Part shown: piece by piece, positions 12,226 through 23,579 of the stretch
How positions within the stretch are numbered: position 1 is the stretch's first letter
How the letters are laid out: every line of letters starts with the position of its first letter
Assembly: GCA_026008535.1 (NCBI GenBank)
Contig: BRKX01000003.1
Coordinates: forward strand, 28,386,001 to 28,450,000
From: Perilla frutescens
Lineage: Eukaryota; Streptophyta; Magnoliopsida; Lamiales; Lamiaceae
Direction: 5' to 3'
DNA length: 64,000 nucleotides
Made by a program: the position numbers and the translations under genes
The notes under the pieces: model-generated
What the model was told of the DNA's origin: nothing
What the model saw: only the letters and a program-made list of their open reading frames with translations
The model's database searches: none

Positions 12226-15169
12226 ATGACGGACAAACCTGAATCCTCCTCCAAGTCCTCTTCCTCCAAGTCCTCTTTCTTCAAGAAGCCGATGATTGAT
12301 ACTCTAGGCCTATGGTGTGCTCTGGGTGAATTATCGAAGCCCCTAGTGTTCATACAGTCTGTGTCTGTTGCCGTTGTCTCGAGCGGTGAAGTAACTCCTC
12401 CCATAAGGGTCCCTGCATCTGTTCCCTGTGATTTTTCTGAACTAGTGATTCTCTTCCTGGGTTAGACTCTATGTCAATTCTGAAAACCCCTCTTCCTCTA
12501 GAGTTTTTGTCGATCCTACCTCGTCTCCGCTGGTGGAGCCTGAGTCTGTTGAAGCTACAATTACCGCTACTGCAGCCCTAAATTCAACCTCAATTGATGA
12601 TTTTTCCGTGTTAATCGATGTGATGAAGATAGTCTCTATTCTAGCATCTGTTGTTGTCGTCATCCCTCCAACTGATTCTCGAGTGGTGACAATTCAAGTT
12701 CCTTTAGGGGAAGTGTCTCCTACTATTGCTGCTTCTGAATTCGTCCAGTCTAAAGAGGTGAAATTTGTTGAAGACGTTGTAATCGAGAAAGTGAATGATG
12801 GTCTCTCCTCACCTGATTCAGGAACTGTTCCACCCCAGATGGAACAAATTGAACACCTTTCTCGGTCTCGAGGTGTGAAGAAGCTTCAGTTGATTGATGA
12901 ACCAGAGGTATCCCCTTAAACCTCTGAGTCTCGTGTGGTGCCTGTTGCTGATCAACCCTATGATGATGATGAGCTCCCTATATCTCATCTACAGACCCGA
13001 GCCCAAGCCAAATCTGCTTGGAAGAAGGCTAAATCCAAAAAGGCCTCCAAGTCCAAGAAGGCCTCTGCCTCAGAGTCCGCAAGGCGTGTTACTCGGAGCG
13101 TGTCTGAAAGGCTCCTGGATTGGCCTCATCTTCTCACCGGCCATTAATGAAGAATGTGCGAGCTCCTACTCCTTCTGTTGAAGAGGGCGCAGATGTGCCT
13201 GAGGATGTGTTTGATAGTGCCGCGTCAGAATCATTTGACTTTGATTCTCATACCTTTCTATTAGGGACAGATGCAGAAATTTTAATTTGGGGGGGAGGAG
13301 CGACGTGCGCGCCCACATACACACACATACATACACACAAACATGCAACTACTTATCTAAATTAAAAGAAAATTATATTTATTAAAATTATGGCATCGTA
13401 AGTTGTGCTCGATGTTTCTTCATAATATTTAATTTATCTATGATTCAGTTGGCATAAAAAAGTCTCGACAATTTCTTTCTCAATGTACATTGGGGAATGT
13501 AAAATCGTAACTTAAACTTTATTGCAAAACTCCAACAAAAATTAATAAAAAAACATAAATGCACAATTTGAGCATATTGACACACTAAATTGTGAAAGCA
13601 TAAAATATAAATAAAATCATAACATTAATTAAATTCTTGAAGATATTAATAAGAATAAAGAGTGGGAATGTAACAATAAAATGAACTTATATAAGTCGTA
13701 AAGCAACAATATAAACAAAATTAGAATATTTTTTAATTTTTAAATAAAATTATTTATTTAGTATTATTTTATTCTGATCCTCTCGCTACATCAATTTATG
13801 TAAATTTCATATGGGTCATACTTAGATATTAATATGTCCACTGTCTAAAAATATTAATACTTGGGAGGAGGGGAAAAACAATTATATTTATATGATAATT
13901 ATATATACATATATATAGTATTTTTTTCAAAATTTGAGGGGGGCCGCTGCCCCCACCAGCCACCCCTTCAGTCCGTCTCTACTTTCTGTCTGCTTTTCAT
14001 CAGAAAATTCATAAGTTGGTTGTTGGGCGTTCTTTGATTTCTGAATGAAGTTTGGTTGGGTTTGATATGGTTGGTACTAGAGTTATCGAACTATTTCATG
14101 ATCTTAGGCCAGATAGATCTGTTTATGATGTTCTCGTGTTTGTCAAAGTGGTGGTGCATGAATTTTATGCAAACTTTCCAAATCTATCCGTTCTGTGAAT
14201 GATGAGCATGCTTTCTCTGTCTATGTTTGTGGTCATTGATTTGATTTTTCCCTTGATATCATTAATGCATATTTGGGATGAGAGCATTCAATTACTCCCG
14301 AAGTTGTGCCTGACCTTCATGAGGTCACTGCTGAGTTAACGGGTGGCAGTAGGCTTGTGTGGCCCCAACGTAGATCTTTGTTAGCCTCTAATCTTAATGT
14401 GAGGTATTCAATACTTCACAAAATCGTTGTGAAGAATTGGCTTCCCAATAAGCACCATTCCTCAGTGGGAAAGGCATTGAGAGTACTACTGTATAAGGTT
14501 GGAACACAGGCGGTGTTCAACCTAGGTCAGTTAATTTTTTATCAGATTTATGCGCATGCCGAATCAATGAGGAGCCAGCAACCACTAGGATATCTAGGGA
14601 TGATTTTCAGCATCCTCATTTCTCAACATGATTTGCTAACTGATGTTGGTGTGTATGAGCCTGCAGAGCCTCCTTTTATGATCAGTCACAAGCTTGTCTC
14701 AGCACAGAACGCATGTGATATTCTTGTAACAGATCCTACCAATGTACCGATAGCTGAGCCTCTATTTGTTCCTACTAGACCTGCTCTCCGATTATCAATG
14801 AATGTTGTCTTCTTTGATCGGCACATTCAGTCTTTGGAGCGCGAGGTACAATTCCTAAAGAAAATGATCCGGACTGCTCGTACCCAAAAACAAGAGTTGG
14901 AATCCTTGATGATGGATCTCCGAGCTCGTGCATTTGGCTTTTCTTCTTCACTTGACACACCAGGCACTTTTGGTGCTCACTTTGATTTTGCAGGAGCTCG
15001 TGCTGCTACCTCTCCTAGCCCTGTTGCTGCTACTGCTGTCGTGCTTGACTCTATTCTAGCTAATGCTGATACTAACTCTGCCTTAAAGCTTAGCCCCTTA
15101 TGGCATATACTAAGAGGGAGAATAAGGATGAAAGGGAGAGTTGGATGTTCAGATGTTCAGCTGTTTTAA
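12226..15169 (+). pseudogene. S1 third ORF with plant transposon-protein-like domain, broken by a hAT
   Basis: An extra coding region starts about 330 bp after pol. It opens with a Ser/Lys-rich stretch (ATG at 12226), has frameshifts near 12460-12530 and 12920-13120, then a basic patch (KKAKSKKASKSKKAS near 13020-13065). It is cut at 13262 by a hAT element and resumes at 13982. The C-terminal half (14130-14700) has VVVHEFYANFPN, ELTGG, NVRYSILHKIVVKNWLP and a hydrophobic segment. This pattern resembles the putative plant transposon protein domain (I believe Pfam Transposase_32). S2 has the same ORF in the same place. The role is unknown; downstream ORFs of SIRE elements have been called envelope-like, but I see no clear signal peptide or membrane anchor. 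Confidence 0.7.
13262..13981. mobile_element. Small non-autonomous hAT-type element
   Basis: 720 bp with short imperfect terminal inverted repeats (TAGGGACAGA at left, inverse of TAGAGACGGA at right) and an 8-bp duplication with one mismatch: CTTTCTAT at 13254-13261 and CTTTCTGT at 13982-13989. Eight-bp duplications and TAG/CAG ends are hAT hallmarks. The body is AT-rich and non-coding, with a CA-rich microsatellite near 13312-13345 and a G/C-rich subterminal block at 13936-13970. Removing it and one duplication restores an open reading frame in the S1 third ORF. Confidence 0.75.
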
Positions 15170-15430
15170 AATTTTTTGGACAATTTATCATGGAGAATTA
15201 TGTTTTCCCCAATTTTTTTTTGTTGGTCTGTATTGATCAACCTAATTGCACAGTTGTGACTGCAAAATAATGATCCTGATGTGAAGAAACTCCCAATATA
15301 GATTTAGGGGGAGTACTTAAAACTGTGCCAGATAGTTTTTCTCAATATATTGTTTTTTGATATATTTTCTTGATCTGCGAGTTTATTCATGCGTTTTGCA
15401 AATCGTTAATTATTGTCTACCATAAATGCC

Positions 15431-15442
15431 AAAGGGGGAGAT
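15431..15442 (+). other. S1 polypurine tract
   Basis: AAAGGGGGAGAT lies immediately before TGTTAGTG, the LTR start. The corresponding site of S2 reads AAAGGGCGAGAT. Confidence 0.85.
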
Positions 15443-15636
15443 TGTTAGTGTCATTGTATTGTACTAAGTTTGGTTTGGCATGATATGTTCGACAATGTGT
15501 TCGAGAGTATGTTCCTGAAGTTATATGCTGATTCCGATGTGTTGACACGAAGAACAGTTGACGAACTATTTCCTCTGATGTTCCAAACATACTCCGGAAT
15601 AGTTTTATTATGGCAGTTTCCATGTTTAGAAGATCT

Positions 15637-18559
15637 TATAACACCCTAAATTTCTTAAAGTGTTAAACTGATTTTTAATGATTTTAATTGATGCGAAAAT
15701 GCGAGTCATTTTTTTAATTATAAAATAATAATCTAACTTAATTAGTTAAAGCATTTGAGTAGAAAAATAAACACTTGAATTTAATAAAATAAAATTCTAC
15801 TTGATCAATTAAAATAGCAATGCTACTGAAATATTTTTATTTGAAAAGTTTATCATAAGTTCTAAAAATAAAATAAAATAAAAGACAATAGCATGAGTAG
15901 ATGTCTAAGAACCAACATGATACATGAAACACTGAATTATTAATAATTGTCTAAAATAAAATTTGACTAATGTAAGCGGAATAAATGGAAATTGACTTGA
16001 CTTGTCATTCGATCTCCCACACGCCACCAAATCAATTATCTGAAAATATTAATGAGGGGTGAACATATATAAAATATACTTAGTGTGAGAAATTATGCAA
16101 AGATTTGCCCGAGTTAATAAAACAGTAGCACACATATAACTGATACTGAAAAATTGATAGTATCTTAGTACCGGAAACTGATAGTACATTAGTACTAATT
16201 GAATCGCATAGCGACATTTCTACACAAATACTGAGAGCCAAATGAATGATCATATAGTCCAAGGGCCCATTGATAGTAACATGGTATACGGAAAACACGT
16301 GATATTAAAATGGGCAAAAATATAAATCAACGGTATAAAATAAATAAATCCCACACCTTAATTAAATCGATCAGCTTTGAATCAAACACTATTAGTGACT
16401 TAATGCCTTAGTCGCGCCGCACCTAGATAATCAAAATAAATAAATCCTATAAATGCGTATTTGATCTTAAAAGTAAACTTAACTTGACACATCACTTAAA
16501 ATAAAATAATGCATTGTCTGTCAAAGAGTTTAAATGATTGACCAATGGCTATGAAAATGAACTCAAAAATGCTTACAAATCAAAAATTATTAATTTCCCT
16601 TAATGAAACCGAGTTCAACCAAAATGTGGTAAATGATGCGAAGTAAGTTTATAATTTGCGCATCTTACAAAACCGTATAATTACAATGAGATTTGGATTC
16701 ATCTAATAATCTAGTAAAGTATTTTTAAACTTTAAAACTCCATAAAAAAATTTATAATATTAGTTACAAAATAAATGCTTATATAAAAATAATAAATATT
16801 GAAAACCTTTATCTCTTCTCTTATCAGCAACCCAGATTAGTAAAAAATAAGAAAAAAAAACTATAAACTGATTAATATTACTACTAGTGCCAAACTGCAT
16901 TCATTAAAAATAAATTCAGAGATCTCAATGACATGAGTTTGAATAATTATAACCACACCTCAATTAAACTACCATTATAAAAATATATTACATGATTAAT
17001 CTTACACCTAAACTTTAAATTGTTATTTTCGCATAATTTGAAAATGTACAACTAAATCTGTTAATTTAGAAACTTTAATTAGTAACATTAATAAACTTAA
17101 ACCTCATGAAAAAAATTAAAGACTTTAAATAAAATATAAAATTAAAGTTATGCAATTAAAACGATTCATTAAACAATCCAACTCTATTTATCTCTCTTTT
17201 CTCATAACTCCGTTTCATAATTTAATTAACCTTTTAAACTAATTAAACTCCTTGCACAAAACAAAATTATGATTAATAAAAAAAATTCAATATTTAAGTA
17301 CAAATCGCAGAGATCCAGATATATATATTAAATAAATGTTGATAATTCATAAATACACGAATATGAATGTATGAATGTATGCATATCCAATTAAGCAAAA
17401 TGGTGTAGAATAAATGGTTGGTTTCGAATTTGAAGATATATCTAAGGATTATATATATATATATATAAAAACATATGATAAGATATTCAAATTTTAAAAA
17501 ATATGACATCATTTAAAACCTCAACTGAAATTACACGAACTCTCACCTTTTGAAAAAAGTTGTTTCCGCATAGAAGTCTTAGGCAAAAATATGAATTCCT
17601 AAGACATAATAAAAAGATTTAAAGCAAGATCTTAAGATTAAAAAATTTCGAAAGGAATTATTGAAAGAGGAAAAACAAAGAGAAGAATTAAATCTCAGTA
17701 CCTTGGAGTAGCGGCGTGGAAAAATTTATAAAAACATAGGTTGAAACCTCATCATTTGTATTTATAATAGGAGTTTAGGGTTTGAAATATATATATATAT
17801 ATATATATATATAGGAGTTGGTTATAATAGGAACTAAGTTTGGTGTGAGAACGTGAGAACGGGCTTGTTTAGTATAATTTCAGTGCTTTTTTTATTTTTA
17901 GTGCTAGATGATTTAGCACCAAAATACAATAAGAAAAGCATTAAAAAAAAATTAAAAAATTGCATCAAAATACAGTAAGAAAAGCACTAAAATTACACTA
18001 AACAAGTCCGTTCTCACGTTCCTACATGAAGCACTGTTCTCATTTGAACCAAATCCTATATATATATATAATAAATCCTATTTTGAGATAAGTCTAAATC
18101 TTCTATTAATTTAAAACCACCTAGCCCTTAATCAATAGTAAGAGAAGATCACTATTTTGAAATCAAAATATATAAATATTTGGAAGATAAATAAATATAT
18201 ATATATATATTAAAGAAATAATTAAATAATTTTCTAAACCTAGTCACATCTCAAATACGGAACATATATTTGGGACTAAATTAATAATAAAAAAAAATAA
18301 CTCTTTTAAAAATAATTCATGAATTTATACGTGCACTTACAAGTATATCCACACTAAATTCATGCAACCTTTATTTTATATGATTTTAATAAATAGCTCT
18401 TATGTTACCACATAAAATTGAATATATATCTAGGGGCGCGATTTAGACTATATCATAACTCAAACATCGTATAAATTTAAAATTCACAAATTCTTATAAT
18501 TCACATAATTCAAGATAAATACTTTATTTAAACAGTGATTGGAAAAACGGGCTATTACA
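15637..18559 (-). mobile_element. LTR-D: solo gypsy-type LTR
   Basis: 2923 bp between GATCT duplications (15632-15636 and 18560-18564). On the minus strand it starts TGTAATAGCCCG, a common start of plant gypsy LTRs, and ends GGGTGTTATA, the expected CA being decayed to TA. No gag or pol motif is present, so this is a solo LTR left by recombination. Minus orientation is preferred because TTATAAATAC (near 17755-17768, minus) makes a good TATA box and a TTCCGCT box (plus 15975-15981) falls toward that 3' end. The sequence is very AT-rich. A MITE-like inverted repeat sits inside. Confidence 0.75.
17812..18058. mobile_element. MITE-like foldback element inside LTR-D
   Basis: 247 bp bounded by TAGGA and TCCTA within TA-dinucleotide repeats. 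The outer 65-70 bases on each side are imperfect inverted repeats; shared core words are ACGTGAGAACGG and CTTGTTTAGT (left) and their complements (right). The middle is A-rich with two near-identical words (AATACAATAAGAAAAGCA and AATACAGTAAGAAAAGCA). There is no coding capacity. Because the target is (TA)n the duplication length cannot be read, so Tc1/mariner, PIF or Mutator origin stays open. Confidence 0.7.
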
Positions 18560-19499
18560 GATCTTGTGCAGATCATGTTTGGAAGGCTAAGATCCGTTCG
18601 TTTGACTGTCTTATGGAGTAGATGTCGTGCTAAATTTAACCCTTATATACAAGAAAAGCATCTACACCCATATGAAAATATCACAAACCCTAATTCACTT
18701 ACCATGTTGATCAAGATTGAAGATCAAGTCAACAAAGAAGAAGTGAAGCTATAAGAAGATCGATTCTTTGCAGTAATAAGGTGCGATGAATTAGATTCTC
18801 TTAGCATATTATTTGAGAGTAATTTGGTTTGTGATATTTGTAATAGCTAGAAGTTGTTCCCTAAACTGTTTAACGTGATAGTCTAGCATTGAGTGTTTTT
18901 GAGTGAAACACGTGAGGGGTTTTGTTAATCCTTTTTGTACGCTATCTCGGGAGAGACTGTAAGTTGAAGTCATTGGTAGCTAGAGGGATTCTAGTGTCAT
19001 GGTTGTGAGGGGATCTCACAACTTTCGTTCAGTGAAAGAGTTTAAGAAGAAGAATGGGTGACATAAGGAAGGAGTCCTGTATATGTAAGTTCCTCAATAC
19101 ACTTCATGAAGGAGTAGTATGATACGCCGACCCCTTTTGCTAAATTATAAATTATAATTTTGGTAAATGATTTTAAGTTGATATTGTTTGGATATTAATC
19201 ATGTGAGTATGTTTGTATTATGCCGTTGTTTTATGCAGGTTGTTCCACTCGAGCCGATACGTCATAGCATGGTGATATTATATTGAGTGTATAATACAGT
19301 TTGAATTTTAAATACTAAAGTTTCAAGTTAGGTGTTAAAGGATGAATGTTATTGCATTGAATTTTATGGTTGCCATACCTTGAACACCCTAACGCTGAGT
19401 TGATCAGGGGTCTCGCTGTGTATTAAAAGTACTTCGAAAAAAATTTAAAGTTAAATGGAGTTGGAAATGTCCGGGAGTCGATTTAGTTCAAAGGGTTGA

Positions 19500-19690
19500 A
19501 TTGAGCACGCCGCGCTCCCGCGGGGTGGTGCGCGTCCGCGGGGTCGTGCGCGGCCGCGGGATGTTGCGCACCCACGGGGCGGGCGAGACACGCGCGTCGG
19601 CGCATCCTTGTGCGCCCGCGAGGAGCGTTTGGCCGAGAGCACTGGTGCGTGGCCGCGGGAGGCGCACGGTTGCGCGAGCTGGGACACTTT
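19500..19690 (+). promoter_or_regulatory. CpG-rich block upstream of the TATA-like box of LTR-A
   Basis: GC-rich island in otherwise AT-rich DNA with repeated CCGCGGGG and GTGCGCG words. It sits immediately upstream of the TATA-like box and a pyrimidine-rich leader, so it probably belongs to the LTR promoter. Open frames on both strands here (for example 19451-19833 minus) are Arg/Pro/Ala-rich products of GC-rich DNA, not genes. Confidence 0.6.
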
Positions 19691-20596
19691 TCTATCCGGA
19701 TTTTTATCTTTAAAACACAACACTTATCCATTTTTTCTTCATTCTTCTCTCCATTTGGGCGATTTTCTCTTATTTCTCTCCAAAAAAAATTCTTCAACTC
19801 TTGAGAGTGAATTCTACCATCATCATCCATCATCTAAGGTAATCTAATAACACTTCCCTCTTGATGATTAAGCTCCATTCTTGTTGTTTTGGATTTAGGG
19901 TTTAAATCCCAAAATTTAGGGTTTTTCGATTTTGTTGATCTTCTTGCTTTGATATCTCAAACATATGGTTTATTTACTTCATTGAAGCTATATGTGTGGT
20001 TAAATTAAAATCTCCATGGTTCATTATTGCTAGGGTTTGGATATTTGCCCTAATTCCCCTTAATATGCTAATAATTGTTTGGAGGTGTTGTGAGGATTGT
20101 TTGGGGTTGATTTTCATGTATTTTAGAGCCTTAGGATGATGGTGTTGGTATATGAAATATTGGGTTTAAAGGATTTAAATTGAGTCTTGATCATGTGGTT
20201 TAAATGGGTGCACGTAATGTGTTTGATTAAATGTTTCAAAGAGTTTTAATGTGTATTTTGAGTCCAAGATCATGTTATAAGTTTGTATATCCATGATTGT
20301 GTATGTGGATATGTTTGAAGACCTTAAAGTAATGTATAACATGAGTTTGGTAAAAATTATGATTTAATTATATAACTCGACATCTAAAATGAAAAAGGGA
20401 ATTAAAAAGGTGCTAGGTGACGTATTGGGGTTCGAGGTGGACGAATTGTGCACGACTAAGGAGTATTTCAAAGGTTGAGAAATTGTGAAAGCGTCTGATA
20501 AGGTGGGGTAACTCTAAACTATGAACATGTGTAAGGTTATAGTTATTGTTGTGCTTTGATTGTGTAAGTATGAAGGGTCTTCGGACCGGTGAAATG

Positions 20597-20662
20597 AAAG
20601 AGATCCTTCGGGGTCGACAAAGAGATCCTTCGGGGTCAACAAAGAGGTCATTTGGGATCGAT
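20597..20662 (+). repeat. 22-bp minisatellite in LTR-A
   Basis: Two near-identical units (AAAGAGATCCTTCGGGGTC plus GAC or AAC) at 20597-20618 and 20619-20640, and a diverged third at 20641-20662. LTR-C has decayed forms near 61700-61760; LTR-B has lost the region. Confidence 0.85.
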
Positions 20663-21661
20663 AATAGACTCGTTAATGTCCTCCCTGGTGGATAATAAGC
20701 CTGTGGGCATCCCTATAGGGATAAAGACGTTCATTAACGGGGGCATCATGGTGTTTGGGCCCTACAGGGTTGAGACTAGTCTCCACAAAAGTAAAGAAGT
20801 ATCCATGTGTTATATTTTCACTTGTGCAATTGGCTATAACAGTTTACAGTGTTCCCCACTGAGTATGTTGTTAAATACTCACCCCATTCATTCAATGAAT
20901 TTCAGGTTGAGGAGTCGGAGACCGAGTAGGAGCGTTGTGAACACAAGAAAGCCCCCACAAGCTTGTGTTTATCTTTTTGCATGCTCTTCTTTGGAAATAG
21001 TCATACTATTATTAATTCATTGATCACTCTCTCTTTGTTTATGATCGATGATTATTGGGGATGGGACTAGCCCTATTTTGTCTTTATGATGTATTTAACT
21101 TGACATTATGCAAAACATTTTAAAGGCGAGTTGTTCGACCTTGGAGCCTTCTATGTGTGAAGTATGTTGTTGACCCTATATTATGTATGTTAATTTATGG
21201 TGCTAGACGGGCGGGTTATGACAACCTATGAGCCCGATAGGTTAGACGATTGCATGATTGATATGTATGGGCCTATGCAATGCTTCCATTAAATACCATG
21301 TTGTGTGACAAATTAGATCCGATAGGTTGTATATTAAAATTGTGAAAAATTTTGCATTACAAATTATGATTTCATTCCTCATAATGAAACTTGACCTTAG
21401 CTTCCGCTCAATTTAAAATAAGCACACCAAAATGAGTAAGTAAATTGTATGTTAAGTGACGTGGCCAAACGGAGTAGTTTGGGGCGTTACAAGTAGTGAA
21501 CGAATCTCCAAGTTTGGGTGAAGTCCCCCAGAGTAGGTTGATTAACCGAACTGGGTTACCAATCTCGTGCATACTTTTACTGCATTTTATTTACTGTTCT
21601 TGTATCTGTTCCTGCCATATTCAAGAACACTTGCATGCAATATTATTAAACACACTTTGCA

Positions 21662-22233
21662 CGGATTGAGATTTTTCAGTATGGTTTATTGAGTCTTCAA
21701 AAGTCTAAATTTTGAATCTTGCTAAATCTCAAGACTTTGATGTAATTTTTTTGTTTGATGACTCTGAAAAATTTCTATCAAATATGTTTTTCACCGACAA
21801 GAAGAGTGGGGGCTATGTTTGAGCTTTATTTTAGATTCATCATTCATTATCAAATGCTCTGAGTAGTGAGGGATATAAGTGGGGGTTACAAAGAGAAAAA
21901 CGAGGGTTGTGAATATAATTATCTGATATTTTATATCAATTGGAAACTAGGCAAATTTAAGCTCGATCCAACTAAATTACATATCAATATGTATCTAATT
22001 TTCCTAGGTAGTTAAGCTCGTAAATTGTAGTTAATTATAATATTTTATTAAAGTTTGTGATTAAATATTTCGTAAAAGTACTAATTAATCATGGATATTT
22101 GAAATGTATTTAAGAACAATATTATTATGTATTTATATTGTAGTAATTATTATAAAACATAATTATAATAGCTTGTATGTGAGAATAGCTTATAAGAAAG
22201 AAAATGGCACGTCAAATCATCTACATTTGTTCA
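21662..22233. other. Unassigned AT-rich spacer
   Basis: About 570 bp between the estimated end of S1 and the TATAT duplication of GYP1. I see no coding motif, repeat or terminal structure. It could include the true end of S1 or belong to the element GYP1 landed in, as the copia RNase H remnant on the other side of GYP1 does. Confidence 0.5.
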
Positions 22234-22238
22234 TATAT

Positions 22239-23579
22239 TGATGTGACCCAGTGTAGAACACAACAACACTTGGTTTGCGGATAATCAAGATCGAACGCAC
22301 GCCGAAACGTAAGGGTTCAATGAACTCTAAAAGACTTGAATAACTTGCTGGAAATTGGGGAATTAAAATAACAACTAAAAGACACGAAAATAACAAAATA
22401 ATTAGAACTAGACCTAAATAAAATACCTAGACAATGACACACGAAATAACACACGAATCCAAACCAAAAGGCCTGATTTAAGGCTTGAATGGTTTAGGTG
22501 AGGTAGATATGACGTATGGGACGTGATTAGGGTGAAGAAAGGCTAGGGTAGATAGGTTATGATAGAGAATGGATTGACTTACAGGATATGTGCTATTCAC
22601 GATCTAAATAGCACGTATGGATGAATCTGACCCGAACGACCTCGAACTTGTGTAGAACTCGAACTGAACGTGTATGGATGTTGTATGAGGCGTGTAAAAG
22701 GCTTTGAATGGATGTTGTCATTGATGAAGTACGGTTGATGGCTGAATTGAAGTGAATCACATACTGATAGTTGCCTTGCGATCTCGAACGTACCACGAGG
22801 CCAAAACCTTTAAGTTGATCTTTGTTAGTGAGTTCCCCAATAATCCCTCAAGTGGATTAAGAGGTTTCCTTGAAATAAGACTTAGAGATGTTAATTCTAA
22901 GAATGATGATTTTCGCACAAAACTAACAAAGTGTTCTTGGGGTGAGACGATATCGAATTGCACAAAAGCTTTAATTATCAAATATAGTCTAAAGTAATAA
23001 TGTATCATGGAGCCTCTATTTATAATAGAGGTTACCGAAAATCCTAAAGCTAGGGGCCGAAAATAATAAGCCCAAAACAGATAAAATTGAACTAGGAAAC
23101 TTTCTAAACTAGAGTTATATTCAAGGTAGGAAATTACCTTAAACAAAACCTAGTTAACTTTGACTCTATAATAACCGAAAATTGAAACCAATTAAATAAT
23201 AAAATATGACTTGGACTATATTCTAAATTAAATGAAATAAATACTATAGTCTAGATAAAATCAACCCTTAATTGAATTAATTAATTGCCGATCAAAACAG
23301 CTACATGCATGCGTGCTTATCTCGACGTGATTAACACTTATACACATGCACACACACACATTCTCTTCTTCTTCCTCATTCATTGTTCTCCATGCCTTGA
23401 TCTCCATCTTCAAGCATTAACAATGTCACCAACCTCGAGCTTCCTTGTAGTCCTCTTCTATCTTCTTGTGAATTGTTGCTTGAAAATAATCTTGCAACTT
23501 CTTAGCTCGAAGTCTTGTAATTGGGCCTTTGAATTGCAACTCCGGGTTTAGATCTTCATTGCTATGCATAGCCTCATCA
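22239..23579 (-). repeat. GYP1 3' LTR
   Basis: On the minus strand it runs from TGATGAGGCTATGC (at 23579) to GGGTCACATCA (at 22239). A purine-rich GGGGGAAATGA just outside (plus 23580-23590) is the likely polypurine tract. The first 154 bases still encode the polyprotein tail. Divergence from the other LTR is about 5% by eye, with a worse patch near 22239-22330. Confidence 0.9.

Larger units (their letters stand above)
19120..21491 (+). mobile_element. LTR-A: solo gypsy-type LTR (family A/B/C)
   Basis: 2372 bp starting TGATACGCCGACCCC and ending GGGGCGTTACA, with 4-bp duplications AGTA at 19116-19119 and 21492-21495. The same sequence recurs as LTR-B and LTR-C. There is no internal region, primer-binding site or gene, so it is a solo LTR. 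A CpG-rich block at 19500-19690 lies just before the TATA-like TTTAAAACAC near 19709. A 22-bp minisatellite is at 20597-20662 and TTCCGCT at 21402-21408. It splits the S1 3' LTR. Confidence 0.85.
1..21661 (+). mobile_element. S1: SIRE-like Ty1/copia retrotransposon, 5' end outside window, heavily nested
   Basis: Outermost element of the left third. Its pieces are 1-634, 9842-13261, 13982-15636, 18565-19119 and about 21496-21661. The order is GAG-pre-integrase, integrase, RT, RNase H, a third ORF, polypurine tract, 3' LTR, as in SIRE-type copia elements. Joining 634 to 9842 restores an uninterrupted integrase motif (CHVINHV) in the same frame. The 3' LTR starts TGTTAGTG like that of S2 and shares blocks with it, so the two are related. 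The right end (near 21661) is placed only by comparison with S2 and may be off by tens of bases. The 5' LTR, gag and protease lie outside the window, so no target duplication can be read. Confidence 0.8.
15443..21661 (+). repeat. S1 3' LTR, split by two solo LTRs
   Basis: LTR pieces: 15443-15636, 18565-19119 and 21496 to about 21661, in total about 0.92 kb, close to the 0.956 kb of the S2 LTR. Blocks shared with S2 include GGGATTCTAG, GTGAGGGGA, GGAGTAGTA, GAAGTCCCCC and GGGTTACCAA. The gaps are LTR-D and LTR-A. The right end is uncertain. Confidence 0.75.

Noticed and set aside
14306..15169. 287-codon open frame as a possible host gene
   Set aside because: It lies between S1 pol and its polypurine tract and matches the S2 third ORF, so it belongs to the retrotransposon.
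19451..19847. Arg/Pro/Ala-rich open frames on both strands
   Set aside because: By-product of a GC-rich LTR block; no family motif, and LTR-B and LTR-C do not preserve the frame.
22239..23579. The two 1.34-kb repeats as a segmental duplication
   Set aside because: They have matching ends, a TATAT duplication, a primer-binding site and gypsy genes between them, so they are LTRs.
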